From the NCBI GenBank assembly GCA_023213315.1, contig JAKCPI010026484.1, positions 1 to 64,000 of the forward strand: a stretch of DNA of 64,000 bases, read 5' to 3'. Source of the stretch: Euborellia annulipes (lineage: Eukaryota > Arthropoda > Insecta > Dermaptera > Anisolabididae). Of this stretch, positions 1 to 11,205 are shown in pieces (the stretch's first letter is position 1; the number at the start of each line of letters is the position of its first letter). The position numbers and the translations under genes were made by a program. Under the pieces are notes generated by a model. The model made no database searches and was not told the origin of the DNA. It saw only the letters and a list, made by a program, of their open reading frames with translations.

Positions 1-756
1 TGATAGCATTCCAAATAGGAATTCAATGAATAGAAATTTTTGTGTTTGTTAAAAATAAAATTACCTTTCTATCAGCGATAGCTAATGAGGATAATCATCG
101 CTTCCTGATATCATTATCGTCATCCTGTCTCTCTCTTTATTTGTATTTGTATTTTTTTTATTAAATTTCCCTAAAGGAAATCCTTCTTTATTATTGAATT
201 CCAATCTGGGTAAAAATAAAAATTTTTTTTTACGTTATCTCTCTTTTTTTTATTTCTCTTAAGATAATCAATGAGAGTGACAGAAAAAAAAAAGGGGTGA
301 GGGAGGGTCGTTTATTCTAAATACCACCGTGACGTCATCTTGTGCTCAAGTTTTACTGGCAGGCAGCTGCTGTCATTTAATCTGATGGGATATTTCTATT
401 AAAGGAAAAACGGGAACGACCGACACTCTTTCCCTTTCTTTCTATTTCCACCCCCTCCCACCTTTTTTTCCTTCCTTCTTTTTTACTTACCTAAAACATC
501 CGAAGGTATTCATGATTTTTTTTTTTCGAAGCCTTTTTTAAGAACAATATCTTTGACGGAACGATTTTTTTTTTTAATTTTATTGAAATAGTTTGCCATT
601 ACAAGACTAGTTTGATATATTTGTGAGTTTGAAAAAACGCGCATCAATAATTAGATTGTATTCATAGGAATGCCTAGGAGTCAATGGAGGTGGGAATAAC
701 GTTTGACGTTTTTTTTTTTTAAATTATGGAGAAAACTAAATAATGTATTGTTCTTC
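1..756. other. AT-rich stretch without gene
   Basis: No coding region or recognisable repeat is visible. It contains long T runs, a CT-rich patch near 420-490 and one CRE-like palindrome TGACGTCA at 330-337. Compatible with intron sequence. Confidence 0.5.
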
Positions 757-1295
757 TACACTGTAAAAAAATTTAATTTTAGTGTGTTTTAGAATACTAA
801 GTTTACAAATTTCCCTTGAAAATTATAACTACTCTGCATTTATTATCAAATTTACAAATTTATGCGTTCAATTATTTACAACAAAAAAAATTTTAAAATT
901 ACAATTTTCTTCGAAAAATAGAGAATGTATTGTAATTTTAATACATTGTATTGTAATTTTCGTTAAAAATTGTATTTTTTTCGAAAGCAGTTTGGGAATT
1001 CTAAAATTTCCACACAATTGCACTAATTTTAAAACGGCTTTCGAAAATTACAATACATTTTTAAAAGGTTTTTACAAAGACTTTTTTTTTTTAATTCTTT
1101 ATTTCCACTAATAATACATAATAAAAGAACATTAGCTATACAAAGAGCACTTTTACAAAACAACATAATAAAAGAAAATTAAATAAAGAACATGCTTTCA
1201 AAACAACATAATAAAAAAACATTACAAAGACTTACAAAATTTTTTGTTTATGTAATTTTCTTCCTACACAATTGTGAAATCAACAAAAATTGTTT
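757..1295 (+). mobile_element. Family B MITE, copy 1, with nested insertion
   Basis: Starts with TA then CACTGTAAA, the left terminus shared with the other family B copies. It holds the family hallmarks TTTTAGTGTGTTTT, AAATTTACAAATTT, a TTCGAAAAATAGAG block and, near the right end, CTACACAATTGTGAAATC. The right terminus is lost where family A sequence begins. TA duplication and CACTGTAAA ends suggest a Tc1/mariner-type non-autonomous element; this is inferred from ends only. It is interrupted at 1084-1221. Confidence 0.7.
1084..1221 (-). mobile_element. Short retroposed fragment inside family B
   Basis: The 12-bp duplication TTACAAAGACTT at 1072-1083 and 1222-1233 brackets this insert, and family B sequence continues on each side. 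A T12 run at the left edge reads as a 3' A tail on the minus strand, so target-primed reverse transcription is likely. The body has short direct repeats of ACAACATAATAAAA. The source family is not identified. Confidence 0.6.
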
Positions 1296-1305
1296 TAGTG
1301 AATCT

Positions 1306-1672
1306 TTCCTATGAAGTGTGCTTCAAACAATTTTCAGAGCAAAAGGAGAATATACACTTTAAAGAGCATCTAAAAAATAATTGATTTTTGAATTCTAATC
1401 AAAATCGCTTAAGCAAAATTTTGGGAAAATCGAAAAAAACTGAAAAAGTCCATCAGTAAAGTACTAGTAGTCTTTGACGAATTTTGTTCAAAAGCTTCCT
1501 GTTAGTCCCCAGGGGGTACATGAGTTCAATATAATATTTTTCGTTCTTGAGATATATTGTTGACAAACACACACATACACGCAGTCCATTTTGCGAAACT
1601 CACTTTTTTGGATTCAGGGGATTCAAAACGTCATGAATCCAATACTTTCTCTATATTAAGTAAAAACGAATT
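1306..1672 (-). mobile_element. Family A fragment, minus
   Basis: Middle to 5' part of family A in reverse orientation. It has the diagnostic AGTAAAGTACTAGTA block, the CACTTTTTTGGATTCAGG block and the ATACTTTCTCT end. The hairpin tail is missing. It abuts the truncated family B copy. Confidence 0.75.
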
Positions 1673-2280
1673 AAATAATTTATTTACAAATTTGTCTAAT
1701 TCAAGTGCAAGTTCATAAAATGCTTTTGACACATTGAAACCCCCCCCCTTGGTACTGTCATACATTCCCAACACATTTATCCATCCATATCTTATCTTAA
1801 TTAAGATTTTTTTTTTTTTAGGTTCAATTTCATTTTTTTTCCTTAAACGACTTCTTAGAAAAAAAATACAATCCCTTTTTAACTCTTTTTTTTTTTTTTA
1901 TTCTTAAAAAGGAAACTTTTGACTGAGTGGGCTGATGAGTGAAAAATATTCACTTTCTTAAAGTATCTGGATAAATTTTCACTTGTATTAGAATATAATT
2001 AATTTTCTAAAATGTTCTTCTTTCTTGTTATAAATTAAGTAAAGTTTAATGAATCTATGTACACACGCCTCTCTTTCTCTCTCTCTCTCTTTCACCCTTT
2101 CTTTATTTTGATTTTTCTCTCTTTTTAGCAACTTAATTGAAAATAATCAAAGAAGAAAATAAAATGTATTTATTAAATTTTCTTGCTAAATGGAATAAAT
2201 GACAAATTATTTTCTTTGGATAAAGATAATTTCACTTTAAAGATGTTTAAATAAAAGAGCTCTATGTTTTATTTGGAAAA
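1673..2280. other. Low-complexity AT-rich stretch
   Basis: T-rich homopolymers, one C8 run at 1741-1748 and a CT microsatellite near 2070-2090. Nothing else recognised. Confidence 0.4.
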
Positions 2281-2345
2281 ATAGCCATAGCTGATGTTTC
2301 GGTCCTTTATGCGATCATCCTTCAGGGGCATAACACGTAATACCC
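2281..2345 (-). repeat. PLE-type end with degenerate hammerhead-like core
   Basis: On the minus strand CCTGAAGGATGAT, a spacer and GGACCGAAACATCAG resemble the CUGANGA, stem II, GAAA order seen in the PLE-type palindromes of this window. The first box has an extra base, so this is a decayed copy. Confidence 0.4.
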
Positions 2346-2454
2346 GCCATTGAAGGCAAAAATAATATCCCTATCTTTTCTAATTGAACATTCACACTTT
2401 ATGATTATTATTTACAAAATTCTACATTATTGTTGAGAGACTGGCTGTATAGTT

Positions 2455-2790
2455 AATAGGTATGAGCAGGATGGCAGCCAGGTATCAAATTAGACAAAAT
2501 TTTTATTTCAACCGCCGACGTTTCGCGTTCTTCATCAGGACAATTGATAGTACACTCTAAATGGGTGTATTTTTTTTTAATAATATAAAAATTCCACTTT
2601 GAACATGTACAATATATTATTTGAAAATGCATATATTTGGTGGCACACATCGCACATGTTTAAGGTGTGATTTTATATTATTAAAAAAAATACACCCATC
2701 TGTATTGTACTGACTATCAATTGGATGGACGTGATTTGCTTCCGAAACGTCGGTGATTGATTCCTGGCTGACATCCTGCTCATACTTTTT
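2455..2790. mobile_element. PLE-type palindrome 1
   Basis: Imperfect inverted repeat of about 330 bp. Outer arms are TATGAGCAGGATG...GCCAGG and CCTGGCTGACATCCTGCTCATA; inner arms share AATACACCCAT and its complement. The left arm holds a hammerhead-like core on the minus strand (CTGATGA at 2532-2538 and GAAACGTC at 2517-2524) but stem II is almost lost. The right arm keeps only CCGAAACGTCGG. No coding sequence remains. Confidence 0.65.
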
Positions 2791-2857
2791 TCTACATTAT
2801 TGTTTTATCAAATTACCAAAATTCAAAATTTTTTTCTTGATAAACTCCTCACATGTC

Positions 2858-2899
2858 TTCGCACTACTTTCGGCACAATCAACTGCCGTCTTCAGAGCC
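2858..2899 (-). ncRNA. Hammerhead-like motif, degenerate
   Basis: On the minus strand CTGAAGA is followed by CGGCA, a loop, TGCCG and then AAA. This gives a paired stem II between the two conserved boxes. The following bases (GTAGTGC) are not the CGTC seen in better copies. A related sequence occurs in the palindrome at 31,950-32,343. Confidence 0.45.
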
Positions 2900-3146
2900 A
2901 ATTAAACTACAAAATATACATTAAACATTAATGATATATAAATTTACATATACGTTGTTACATATGTGTAGTTTTCATTTTTACATTCCTTAATTTAAAA
3001 ATTCGATTTCTATACATATTTTTATTTTCTCCTACCTATATATGTAATATTGGGATCGTGTCAAAAATTCATGTGATGAAAATACTCGTTTTGATTCCAA
3101 AAAAGTCGATCCTCCAAAATGGTCGGTCGGGATGTGTGTTTAAATT

Positions 3147-3247
3147 TATTTCAACACAAAAAAATCTGGTAAAAAAGTACAGAATGCAACTTTGAATTTT
3201 AGAAAGTAAGAGAAAGTTGTGTGCTGTGCGACCAGTCCCACCAGATT
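3147..3247 (+). mobile_element. Family A tail hairpin
   Basis: Only the 3' end of family A: AAAAAAATCTGG, an inner GTAAGAGAAAGTTGTG arm and CACCAGATT. The left arm is partly decayed. Confidence 0.65.
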
Positions 3248-3387
3248 ACCCCCCCCCCCCTCCAAAAATTATTGTGGATCCGTCCTTGCTTCACGGTGTG
3301 CTACGGTCAGAGGACAGTTGAGTGTCTGGGTGAATATTGTGGTAGGAATATCAAACAAATTAAACATACGCTATTTTGAACATTAAA

Positions 3388-3935
3388 AATGTCTGTCGCA
3401 CAGTACTTTCGGTAAGAGATAGTTGTGTTTTGTGCTTGTCACACCAGATATTGTGCGTCGACTTAAGCTTATATTTATTATTATCTTTCCTATGAAATAC
3501 AAGGGTAAAGTGGTCTTCAGAAGATTTCAATGGCAAAATGAGAATATACATTTTAAAGAGAATCTAAAAAATAATCGATTTTGAATTTTAATCAATCGTT
3601 GGAGCGATTTTGGGAAAATCGAAAATAAAGTGAAAAAAAATCAGTAAAGTACTAGTAATTTTTGACCGATTTTGTTTAAAAGCTTATTTTTACGCCCCTA
3701 TGGGGGTGCCTAACTTAAATATAAAATTTCAACTTTCTAGCTCAATTCTTTCATGCTTTAAATTCGAACCCAGACAGACACACAGACAGACAGCATGTCG
3801 CGAAAACCACTTTTTTGATTCAGGGGACCTCAAAACGTGTATATCCGTCAAAATCTCGACATCGAATTTTTGACATGAATCCAATACTTTCTCTCTATAT
3901 ATATTAACAAATATAGAGGTAAGAGAAAGTAAAAA
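3388..3935 (-). mobile_element. Family A copy, minus
   Basis: Runs from the terminal hairpin (CACACCAG near 3441) through TATGAAATACAAG, AGTAAAGTACTAGTA and CACTTTTTTGATTCAGG to GGTAAGAGAAAGTAAAAA, the reverse of the family 5' end. The outer half of the hairpin is degraded. Nearly full length. Confidence 0.75.
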
Positions 3936-4680
3936 TGAAATAATTTCTTTCTCTGTCTGTTCAAATGAATTATTATCATCTCATCGTTTTAGATAATATG
4001 ATTTATTTATTTATTTATTTATTTAATAACAAAAAAATAAATTAAAGAATATTATAATTAAATATTAATAGATGAATATTTGATTTGAAATTTGAATAAT
4101 AATAATTTGTAAAGTGCCATAAAGAGAAAAAAAGGGGGGGGTTGTTCTCTTTTTATCGGACACAATTTAAACCATTTTGATTGGCTTATTTCCACTATAA
4201 ATTCAAATTAATAGCCCCCCTCCCTCCCCCCTCCCCCGCTAACATCCCGATTCAAAAGCTTATCTTATGGGTTGGCTATATGTTTTTAATGCCACACCAT
4301 ACAAAATACAAATCCACAAAACATATCAAATGTTATCTATCTCTCGACATTGTCTATTTTCGAATGGGATTTGAGTTTTTTTTTTTTTTAAGGGGTGGTT
4401 GATATTTGGCTTGAAGGTGTCTGAAATTTTATGGTTGAGGATAATTCATGTTTACGATTCTATAAGCATCCATCCGCTCCTTTTTTTTTTTTTTTTTTGG
4501 AAGGGTGTAAACATGCGAAGGTTTTGTGTTTGTGTGTACGAAATTGCATTTCATATATCCCTCTATTAGCTCTGGATAAAACCTTCTGCTTGCTGAATAA
4601 AACAAGTACAAATTTCGTTATAAATATCTATTCTTGGATAAATGAATTGTGTATTTGTTAGACAAAGAAAAATATGAGAA
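3936..4680. other. Unannotated AT-rich stretch
   Basis: Contains an ATTT microsatellite near 4003-4024 and short C and G runs. Opposed short ORFs at 4429-4661 read through homopolymers and overlap on both strands, so they are not credible genes. Confidence 0.4.
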
Positions 4681-4795
4681 TCTATATATAAAATAGCGGA
4701 GTATCCGTCTGTCTGTCACTCCCTGCTTGTCCTACTTCCAATTGAAATTTTGAAACGAAATTTTGAAGTCTTATAGACGACGATATGGAGAGTCC
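4681..4795 (+). mobile_element. Helitron 5' end fragment
   Basis: Begins A|TCTATATATAAAATAGCGGAG, then GTATCCGTCTGTCTGTC and GAAATTTTGAAACGAAATTTT, matching the start of the Helitron at 16,385. The TC start after A is the usual Helitron 5' form. It breaks off into family A sequence. Confidence 0.7.
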
Positions 4796-5497
4796 ACGAA
4801 GATGTACTTTTTCAGTTTTTTTCGATTTTCTCAAAATTCGCTCCAAGGATTTTTTTTTAATTTCATAAATCAACTATTTTTTAGATGTTCTTTAAAATGT
4901 TTATTCTCATTTTGCCATTGAAATCTTCTGAAGACCACTTTACTCTTGTTCTTGAATCCAAGAAAGTGTTTTTCGCGACATGGTCTGTCTGTGTGAGTCT
5001 ATGAACAAAATATCTCAAGAACGAAAAGAGCTAGGAGGTTGAAATTTTATATTTAAGTTAGACACCCCCATGGGACATGACACAAAGCTTTTGAACAAAA
5101 CCGACCAAAGAGTACTAGTACTTTACTGATGTACTTTTTCAGTTTTTTTCGATTTTCTCTAAATTCGCTCCAAGGATTTTTTTTTTTTAATTAAAAAATC
5201 AATTATTTTTTAGATGTTCTTTCAAATGTATATTCTCATTTTTTCATTGAAATCTTCTGAAGACCACTTTACTCTTGTACTCCATAGAGAAGATAGGAGA
5301 AATGGTTGCCATGGTAACAAAATATAAATATTTTGCCATACTTATAAATTTTACATATTGAAATTCGAATGTACCGTAATGTTGGAAACAAAATATATAT
5401 CGACACAAAAAATCTGGTGGGATAAGCACTGAACACAACTTTCTCTTACCTTCGGTAATCCAAAGTTGTGTGCTCTGCGACAGTCACACCAGATTTT
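4796..5497 (+). mobile_element. Family A, rearranged copy
   Basis: A middle segment (4796-4950) is followed by a second, longer segment starting at the GAATCC-AAAGTG block and running to the tail hairpin. The block with TTTTTCAGTTTTTTTCG therefore occurs twice, at about 4808 and 5138. This is either two insertions or a template switch. Confidence 0.7.
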
Positions 5498-5504
5498 TTT
5501 TTAA

Positions 5505-5615
5505 ATTAAAGTCTTTTTCGGCATCAAAGGCCATTTAGACTACGTTTCTATTTATTTCAATTGGTTTGATAGCCAATCCAATTGAAATAAATTGTCGCTC
5601 ATGTCCTTGTCTCCT
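5505..5615 (-). repeat. SINE E fragment
   Basis: Shows the tail block CTTTTTCGGCATC...GGCCATTT and the internal palindrome ATTTATTTCAATTGG...CCAATTGAAATAAAT. The tRNA-like head is absent. Confidence 0.65.
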
Positions 5616-6535
5616 TCTATAAATGAATACTTGTTTTTTTAGATCGATTTCGGCATTTGAAGATCTTGTCCTTTAATTGGAATTTTATCTCTCAGATAGA
5701 GAAGCGAGACTTCTACTTTTGTTCTAATTCGCAAGAGTTTTCGGCTCTTAATATTTATTGATAATAATAAATTAGAAATTCATAAAAACAAAACTCTTTT
5801 TTTTTTCATCTATATATAATTGGGAGGTAATCGTAGAAGCTTTAGAGTTGTCCTGTTACCTACGTGCCTGATGGCAATAATTGCCGGATGGAGACAGCCT
5901 CTCTCTCTCTCTCTCTAGTAGCAATCATCATAAAGAGAAGAAGAAGAAAGGAAGTGAAAAGACCCGGAGCGGATTTGCCCCCCCCCCCCCCCCCCGCCCG
6001 CTCACATCTCCACATTTCAGGTCATCTTGGGTGAATGACCAAAACCTCATACCAAAACCTTGTAAGCGGGCAAACCATTTTTTTTTTTTTTTTGTGTTAT
6101 GGAACTGGTTAGTTTAGTTAACTTGGCGCGATTATTCTTCGTTTAAAGTGCAGCAGCAGCAGACGGGCTCCATATTTGGACGACTCCCACTAAAAAGTTT
6201 TCGCCTGGAAATTTATTAGTAACTTAATATGCAAATTGATATAAAAAAAGGGTCAAGATTTAAGAGCAGCTAAAACAAGTTAACTCCCATGGGATTATTA
6301 ACGAATATGTTAAAATGTACTATAATTAAATAGCAAGACTAGACAAGGGTACCAACATTAATCAAATAAATAATAATCTTTTTTTTTTTTGTTATAGTTG
6401 ATACTTCCGGTGTCCATGAATTTTTTTAAAAAGAATTATAAATCCAGTTATATTTAATTGTATCGAGTCAACGTTAAGTTAGTAAAAGAAATAATACAAT
6501 ATCATTTCTTTTTATTATAAATTCTAGAACATTGA
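5616..6535. other. Unannotated AT-rich stretch
   Basis: Contains a C run at about 5980-5993, a CT microsatellite near 5900-5915, a T16 run and a GCA repeat near 6151. No gene or repeat family recognised. Confidence 0.4.
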
Positions 6536-6640
6536 TTCCCAAAGTGGTCTATATCGACCCCCAGGACTCGACGAAGACCTACAAGGGGTCCATGTGAGCG
6601 AAATAAAGAATTGGGGGTCTGTGAGATGTAAACAGGTGTC
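6536..6640 (+). mobile_element. Possible hAT end fragment
   Basis: CATTGATTCCCAAAGTGG resembles hAT termini of the CAGTGNTTCCCAA type, and this copy starts after CTAGAA. The other terminus and target duplication were not found. Confidence 0.3.
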
Positions 6641-6759
6641 CAAAAACTGAACAGGAAATTGAAGATTAAACCTCACTAAATTCAAAGCAAATATTGAAAA
6701 TTTATTAGCAAAGCATCAGGTTCATTCCTCCCACCAAAAAGCGGTAACGAAATTTCGGT

Positions 6760-6761
<2 letters not shown>

Positions 6762-6802
<41 letters not shown>
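6762..6802. repeat. (TA)n microsatellite
   Basis: About 20 TA units directly upstream of a family A copy. Confidence 0.9.
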
Positions 6803-6807
<5 letters not shown>

Positions 6808-7150
6808 ATCTGCTGTGACTGGCGCACAGCACACAACTTCCTCTTACCTTAGGTAATCGAAAGTTGTGTTCTGTGCTTGTCACACCAGATTTTTTGTGTC
6901 GACATGTATTTAGTTTTCGACAATACGGTTTATTCGATTTTCAAGATGTAAAATTTATAAGTATGGGACAATATTTATATTTTGTTACCATGACAACCAT
7001 TTCTCCTATCTTTCCTATGGAGTACAAGAGTAAAATGGCTTTCAGAAGATTTCAATGGCAAAATGAGAATATACATTTTACAGAGCATCTAAAAACTAAT
7101 TGATTTATGAATTAAAAAAAAAACATCGTTGGAGCGAATTTTGAGAATTT
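6808..7150 (-). mobile_element. Family A 3' half, minus
   Basis: Complete terminal hairpin (TGACTGGCGCACAGCAC...GTCACACCAG) followed by the GTGTCGACATGTATTTAG block and the region that reads as a 79-codon ORF (6864-7103) also present in other copies. Truncated after the CATCGTTGGAGCG block. Confidence 0.75.
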
Positions 7151-7720
7151 TGAGTTCAAATAATTGCTCCCTCCACTAAAAAAACAGAATTTATATTTTA
7201 ACATGTCATGAATCCTTCTATTAGGGATATTTTGACGCTATTCTCACTATCTATTTATTCTTTTTAAGGGGAGCATGGAAGGGGTTTGGTTCTCCATATT
7301 AATCTTCTTATTTTATAAAATAATTATAATAGTGAAATCATTCATTTTAATTGTATGCCTGAATTACAAAATTAAATAAATGTGTAATTTGTATAAATTA
7401 TTCTATATATTTGTCATATTTATGCTTGTAATTATCCTATGTCAGATTTCATTTTAGAGTTGAAATTATTTCCCATTTAGAGTAAAATAAATAATTACCG
7501 TATATTAGAAATTTTTGAACTTAACTTGTTTTGGCAAAATAAAATCAAAATTCAAACTTTAATGAATACAACATAATCTAAAGAATTCACCGTAGGCACC
7601 GTAGTTTAAACATTTTCAAATTAAAATATTTTCGATAGTTAAAATTAACCCTTAAGTTTAGTTTAACAAAAGGAGTTTTATTTGGTTTATGTACATTTCA
7701 GTGTTAAAACAATGTATAAG
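7151..7720. other. Unannotated AT-rich stretch
   Basis: No gene seen. The last about 250 bases may belong to the element carrying the hammerhead-like motif at 7721, since an ATAGTTAAAATTAACCC block lies upstream of it and AACTATCGG downstream. Confidence 0.3.
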
Positions 7721-7756
7721 GAGCTGATGATGATGTTTTAACATCGAAATTAAGTA
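7721..7756 (+). ncRNA. Hammerhead-like motif
   Basis: CTGATGA (7724-7730) is followed by a perfect short hairpin, GATG TTTTAA CATC, and then GAAA (7746-7749). This is the conserved-box, stem II, conserved-box order of a hammerhead core. The next bases are TTAAGT rather than CGTC, so the cleavage side is uncertain and the motif may be inactive or coincidental. Confidence 0.45.
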
Positions 7757-8734
7757 GTGTTTTGCTTTAAACTATCGGAATTTGTATTATTTGACAAAAC
7801 GCAATTTATAGATGTGATGTTATTTTTTGAACCTCCCTCCTTCGGAGACATTTCTCCCCTTTTTGTTGCGTTATAGACTCTTATCTAAATAATAATCATT
7901 TGTTTTTTGTTTTGTGTTTAAAGATTTATAATAAAAGAAATAATAAAAAAAAAATAAACTGAGAGAGACAGAACGTTTAAATCTTAACAATAGATTTCCT
8001 ATAATAACGATTTTCTTCTCTTTTTTTTTAAGCAAATAGATAATGAATCCTTTCATTATCGTTTGCTTAAACCGATATTTTTTTCGTTAGTTTGTTTGCT
8101 AGATGTAATATTACAAATAAAATCGTTTTTAATTAAGCCATTTTCGTAAAATACGATCATTGGAAGGGAGATGGAGAGGGGGAGGATGGAGTTAGGAAAT
8201 TATATTCAGAGGAAGTGGAATGGGAGGGGGGATGAAATGCAATTCTCATTTTTCCATCGATCATCCCATAAAAAAAAAAGATAAAAATGCAGGTTGCAAC
8301 GTTAAAGTCATTAACTTTCATTGTTTTTCTATTAAATAAATTACCATCATTGAAACATCCAATCCCTGTTTGTTCGGGACATTTATTGGAATATTTTCTG
8401 TATCTGAGGCCATTTACATCCTATTCTAATAATTTCATTAACACAAATCGAAAATGTGGTGTGGAAGGAAAAACTCTGAAATAGTTTAAATGATGATTTA
8501 TTATCAGTCAATTAAGAAAGTATCAATCTGGCAGGCATCGCGCTGTTGCGTCATCATTCCTTAGTTTTTTGAAAATCGTAGACAAATTTTTTTTGACCTG
8601 CTCCCACAAGGCTACAATTTCAATGTTTTTTAATTTACATAAGTTTAAGTGTAAGAAAAAATTGACAGACCATTTTGATGGCTGCAAGTATGTGCCAGAT
8701 CATAACAAAGTTGTCATCTCGCAGTTGCGTCATT
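7757..8734. other. Unannotated AT-rich stretch
   Basis: Homopolymers and a G-rich patch at 8160-8240. Short ORFs present but without recognisable domains. Confidence 0.4.
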
Positions 8735-9002
8735 GTGTGGTAATTTTAGAATTCCCAAACTGCTTTCGAAAAAAATTCAATTTTTAACGAATATTAGTAT
8801 ACAATGTATGTGTAAAATTACAATACATACTCTATTTTTCGAAGAAAATTGTAATTTTAAAATGTTTTTTTGTTGTAAATATTTGAACGCAAACATTTGT
8901 AAATTTAGTAGATAAATGCATAGTAGTTATCATTTACAAGGGAAATTTGTAAATTTAGTATTCGAAAACGCACTAAAATGAAGATTTTTCTTTACTCTGT
9001 AG
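8735..9002 (-). mobile_element. Family B MITE, partial, minus
   Basis: Contains TTAGAATTCCCAAACTGC, ACAATGTATGT, CTCTATTTTTCGAAG and the end block CACTAAAATGAAGATTTTTCTTTACTCTGTAG. One end is missing. Confidence 0.65.
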
Positions 9003-9258
9003 TTTCTAATTTATTTTAATTGATTAAGGGATTAAGAATAAAATTAAATGATTACCCTCTGAGTTTGACCAGACATCCAAAAAGGGAAAGGAAAAAATTA
9101 GACATTAAAGGAGGTCCAGTAACTGCTATTCTTGGTTGTTGTGTGACTGAATATGAAAAAAAAAAAAAGAAAAAAAGAAAAATTGTTAATTCAATCAGAG
9201 AAATAAAATTTTAAATTTATTAGGCTTACCTATCTCTGGCTTTATTCTAAGAGCAAAT

Positions 9259-9760
9259 CAGGGGCGTATATAGAATATATTTTTCGGCCCCCTCCCCCCT
9301 CGAACTCAAAAATTTTGTGCAGGGAAAATTTTTTGACCAAACCCGACATTAAAATCATTTTACCTTTTTTTTTAGAGACACAACATTTTTGCCGCCATTC
9401 AAAAAAAAAATTTTTCTTTTCGGAACTAATTTTTTCGACAGGGTGCCAAAAGTTTTTTTCTCTGCTATGTTAAATCATTTTACCTTTCTTTTTTTTTAGA
9501 GACATGAAATTTTTTCCGCCGCTCTGCATTAATTTTTTTTTACGAAACTAAATTGTTCGCTGAGCAGCAAAATTTTTCATCCTGGCGTTTAATCCATTTT
9601 ACCTTTTTTTTTAGGAAGACGGAATTTTTTTTCGGGGTGGGGGAGGGGGCAGCAGCCTTCTTGGCCCCTCTTATATACCCCCTGTTCCTGTTCACTGTAT
9701 ACCCGTATATATGTCGATTTGGGAAATTCGGGGAAGCCCCCCCCCTTAAATACGCCCCTG
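9259..9760. mobile_element. hAT-type MITE with internal tandem repeats
   Basis: Termini are CAGGGGCGTATA and TAAATACGCCCCTG, flanked by GAGCAAAT (9251-9258) and GAGTAAAT (9761-9768), an 8-bp duplication with one mismatch as expected for hAT. The interior has about three units of roughly 115-120 bp, each with TTTTACCTTTTTTTTTAGA, a CCGCC block and a CGGAACTAA-like block. No transposase. A related interior occurs at 18,290-18,550. Confidence 0.75.
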
Positions 9761-9768
9761 GAGTAAAT

Positions 9769-10353
9769 CTACCATTTATTCAATTAGGATTAAAAAAAAA
9801 ACATTTTTTCTTCTTTAAAGAATAATCAGAAGAAGGGAAAGAATCTCAGCTGTCCAATTGCTGCAAGCCTAATCAGAACCCCCCCCCCCCCTCGATATTA
9901 TATGTTTTATGAAGCCAAAGCCCACAGAGAGAGAGAGCTTTATGAAAATTGCTTAACCTGCCCTATTTCCTAAAACGCCATCTCTAAATAATAAATCAAA
10001 TCTCTCTCTCCCCCTTCCTTTTAGTTTCTAATTATTTATTACCCTCCCCTCCCTCTCTCCCTCTCTCTCTCGCCCGAGAGAGTTTAAATAGATTAAATTT
10101 ATCTTTCGGAGCTATAAAATTTTGAGTTTATATATTAATCATTTCATTAATCCAAAAAAAAAAAGTTTTTTTATTATTTTAATAAATAGGTAAAATATAT
10201 TAACTTTTTATAGTTAAGTGATTTCAATTTTTTATAAGGAAGATATTAAATAATAAATAAATAAATTTTCTCGGCTAATACTTGAAAACTGACTATTAAG
10301 TATTTATTTATTTTATTTGTTGTGCCCGTTTTGGTCTTAAAAATGGACTTGGT
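9769..10353. other. Unannotated AT-rich stretch
   Basis: C10 run at 9881-9890, GA and CT microsatellites at 9928-9936 and 10,030-10,082. Nothing else recognised. Confidence 0.4.
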
Positions 10354-11205
10354 ATCTGGTGTGATGGCGCACAGCACACAACTTTCTCTTACCGAAGGAT
10401 AAGAGAAAGTTATGCACGTGCTGTTCACACCAGATTTTTTGTGTCGAGATATATTTAGTTTACCAAAGCACCTTAGTTTCAAACTTGACCACGCGATTCC
10501 TAGATTGCGCTGAGCTACGAATGCTTACACATATGTAAAGTGTACTTCAAACAAATTTCACAAAAAATTTCACTGATACACTTTTTAAAGAGCATCTAAA
10601 AAATAGTTGATTTATGAATTTTAAACAAAATCGTTGAAGCGAATTTTCAGAAAATTGCAAAAAACTGAAAAAAGTACATCAGTAAAGTAATAGTACTCTT
10701 TGACCGATTTTGTTTAAAAGCTTATTTTCACGTGTTCGGGGGGTTCATAACTTAAATATAAAATTTCAACCTCTTAGTTCATTTCCTTCATGATTAAAAA
10801 TGTCCACACACACAGATCAATTTGCGGAACCCACTTTTTTGGACTCAAAACATGTATATCCATCAAAATCTCGACATCGAATTTTTGACATGATCCCCAA
10901 TACTTTCTCTCTATATATATTTCATATATGGACCCTGTTATGCAATAGTGTGTCAAGCGCCAAAAAAAAAAATTAAAAATTGAGTTAAGCACGGAATATT
11001 GTTTCAAATGCTATAATTAATAGTATTTTTTATGAAATATGTCCTAAAAAAATTTATATTTAATGTTACTTGCACAATTGACAAAAAAAATTATATATAA
11101 TCCAATGAAAACAAAAAACTTTAATGTTAATTTTCTCAAAACTCGCTACCTGGCGCTTGACACACTAATGCGTAACAGGGTTCATATAGGGTAAGAGAAA
11201 GTAAA
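10354..11205 (-). mobile_element. Family A copy, minus, split by family C
   Basis: Runs from the tail hairpin at 10,354 to GGTAAGAGAAAGTAAAAA near 11,188-11,205. Its 5' hairpin loop is interrupted by a family C MITE at 10,930-11,183, flanked by ATAT on both sides. Family C is therefore younger than this copy. Confidence 0.8.
10930..11183. mobile_element. Family C MITE, copy 1
   Basis: Terminal inverted repeats of about 28 bp start GGACCCTGTTATGCAATAG and end CACTAATGCGTAACAGGGTTC. Both contain the TGTGTCAAGCGCC block. ATAT flanks both sides. The interior is AT-rich and non-coding. Superfamily not assigned. Confidence 0.8.

Noticed and set aside
480..500. Minus-strand ratchet site (TTTTAGGTAAGTAAG)
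   Set aside because: AG|GTAAGT is present, but the upstream tract is not pyrimidine-rich, no branch motif is evident, and it is on the opposite strand to the three good sites.
782..1111. 109-codon ORF
   Set aside because: It lies wholly in a family B MITE and reads through its AT-rich interior and the nested insert. No domain, and not preserved in sister copies.
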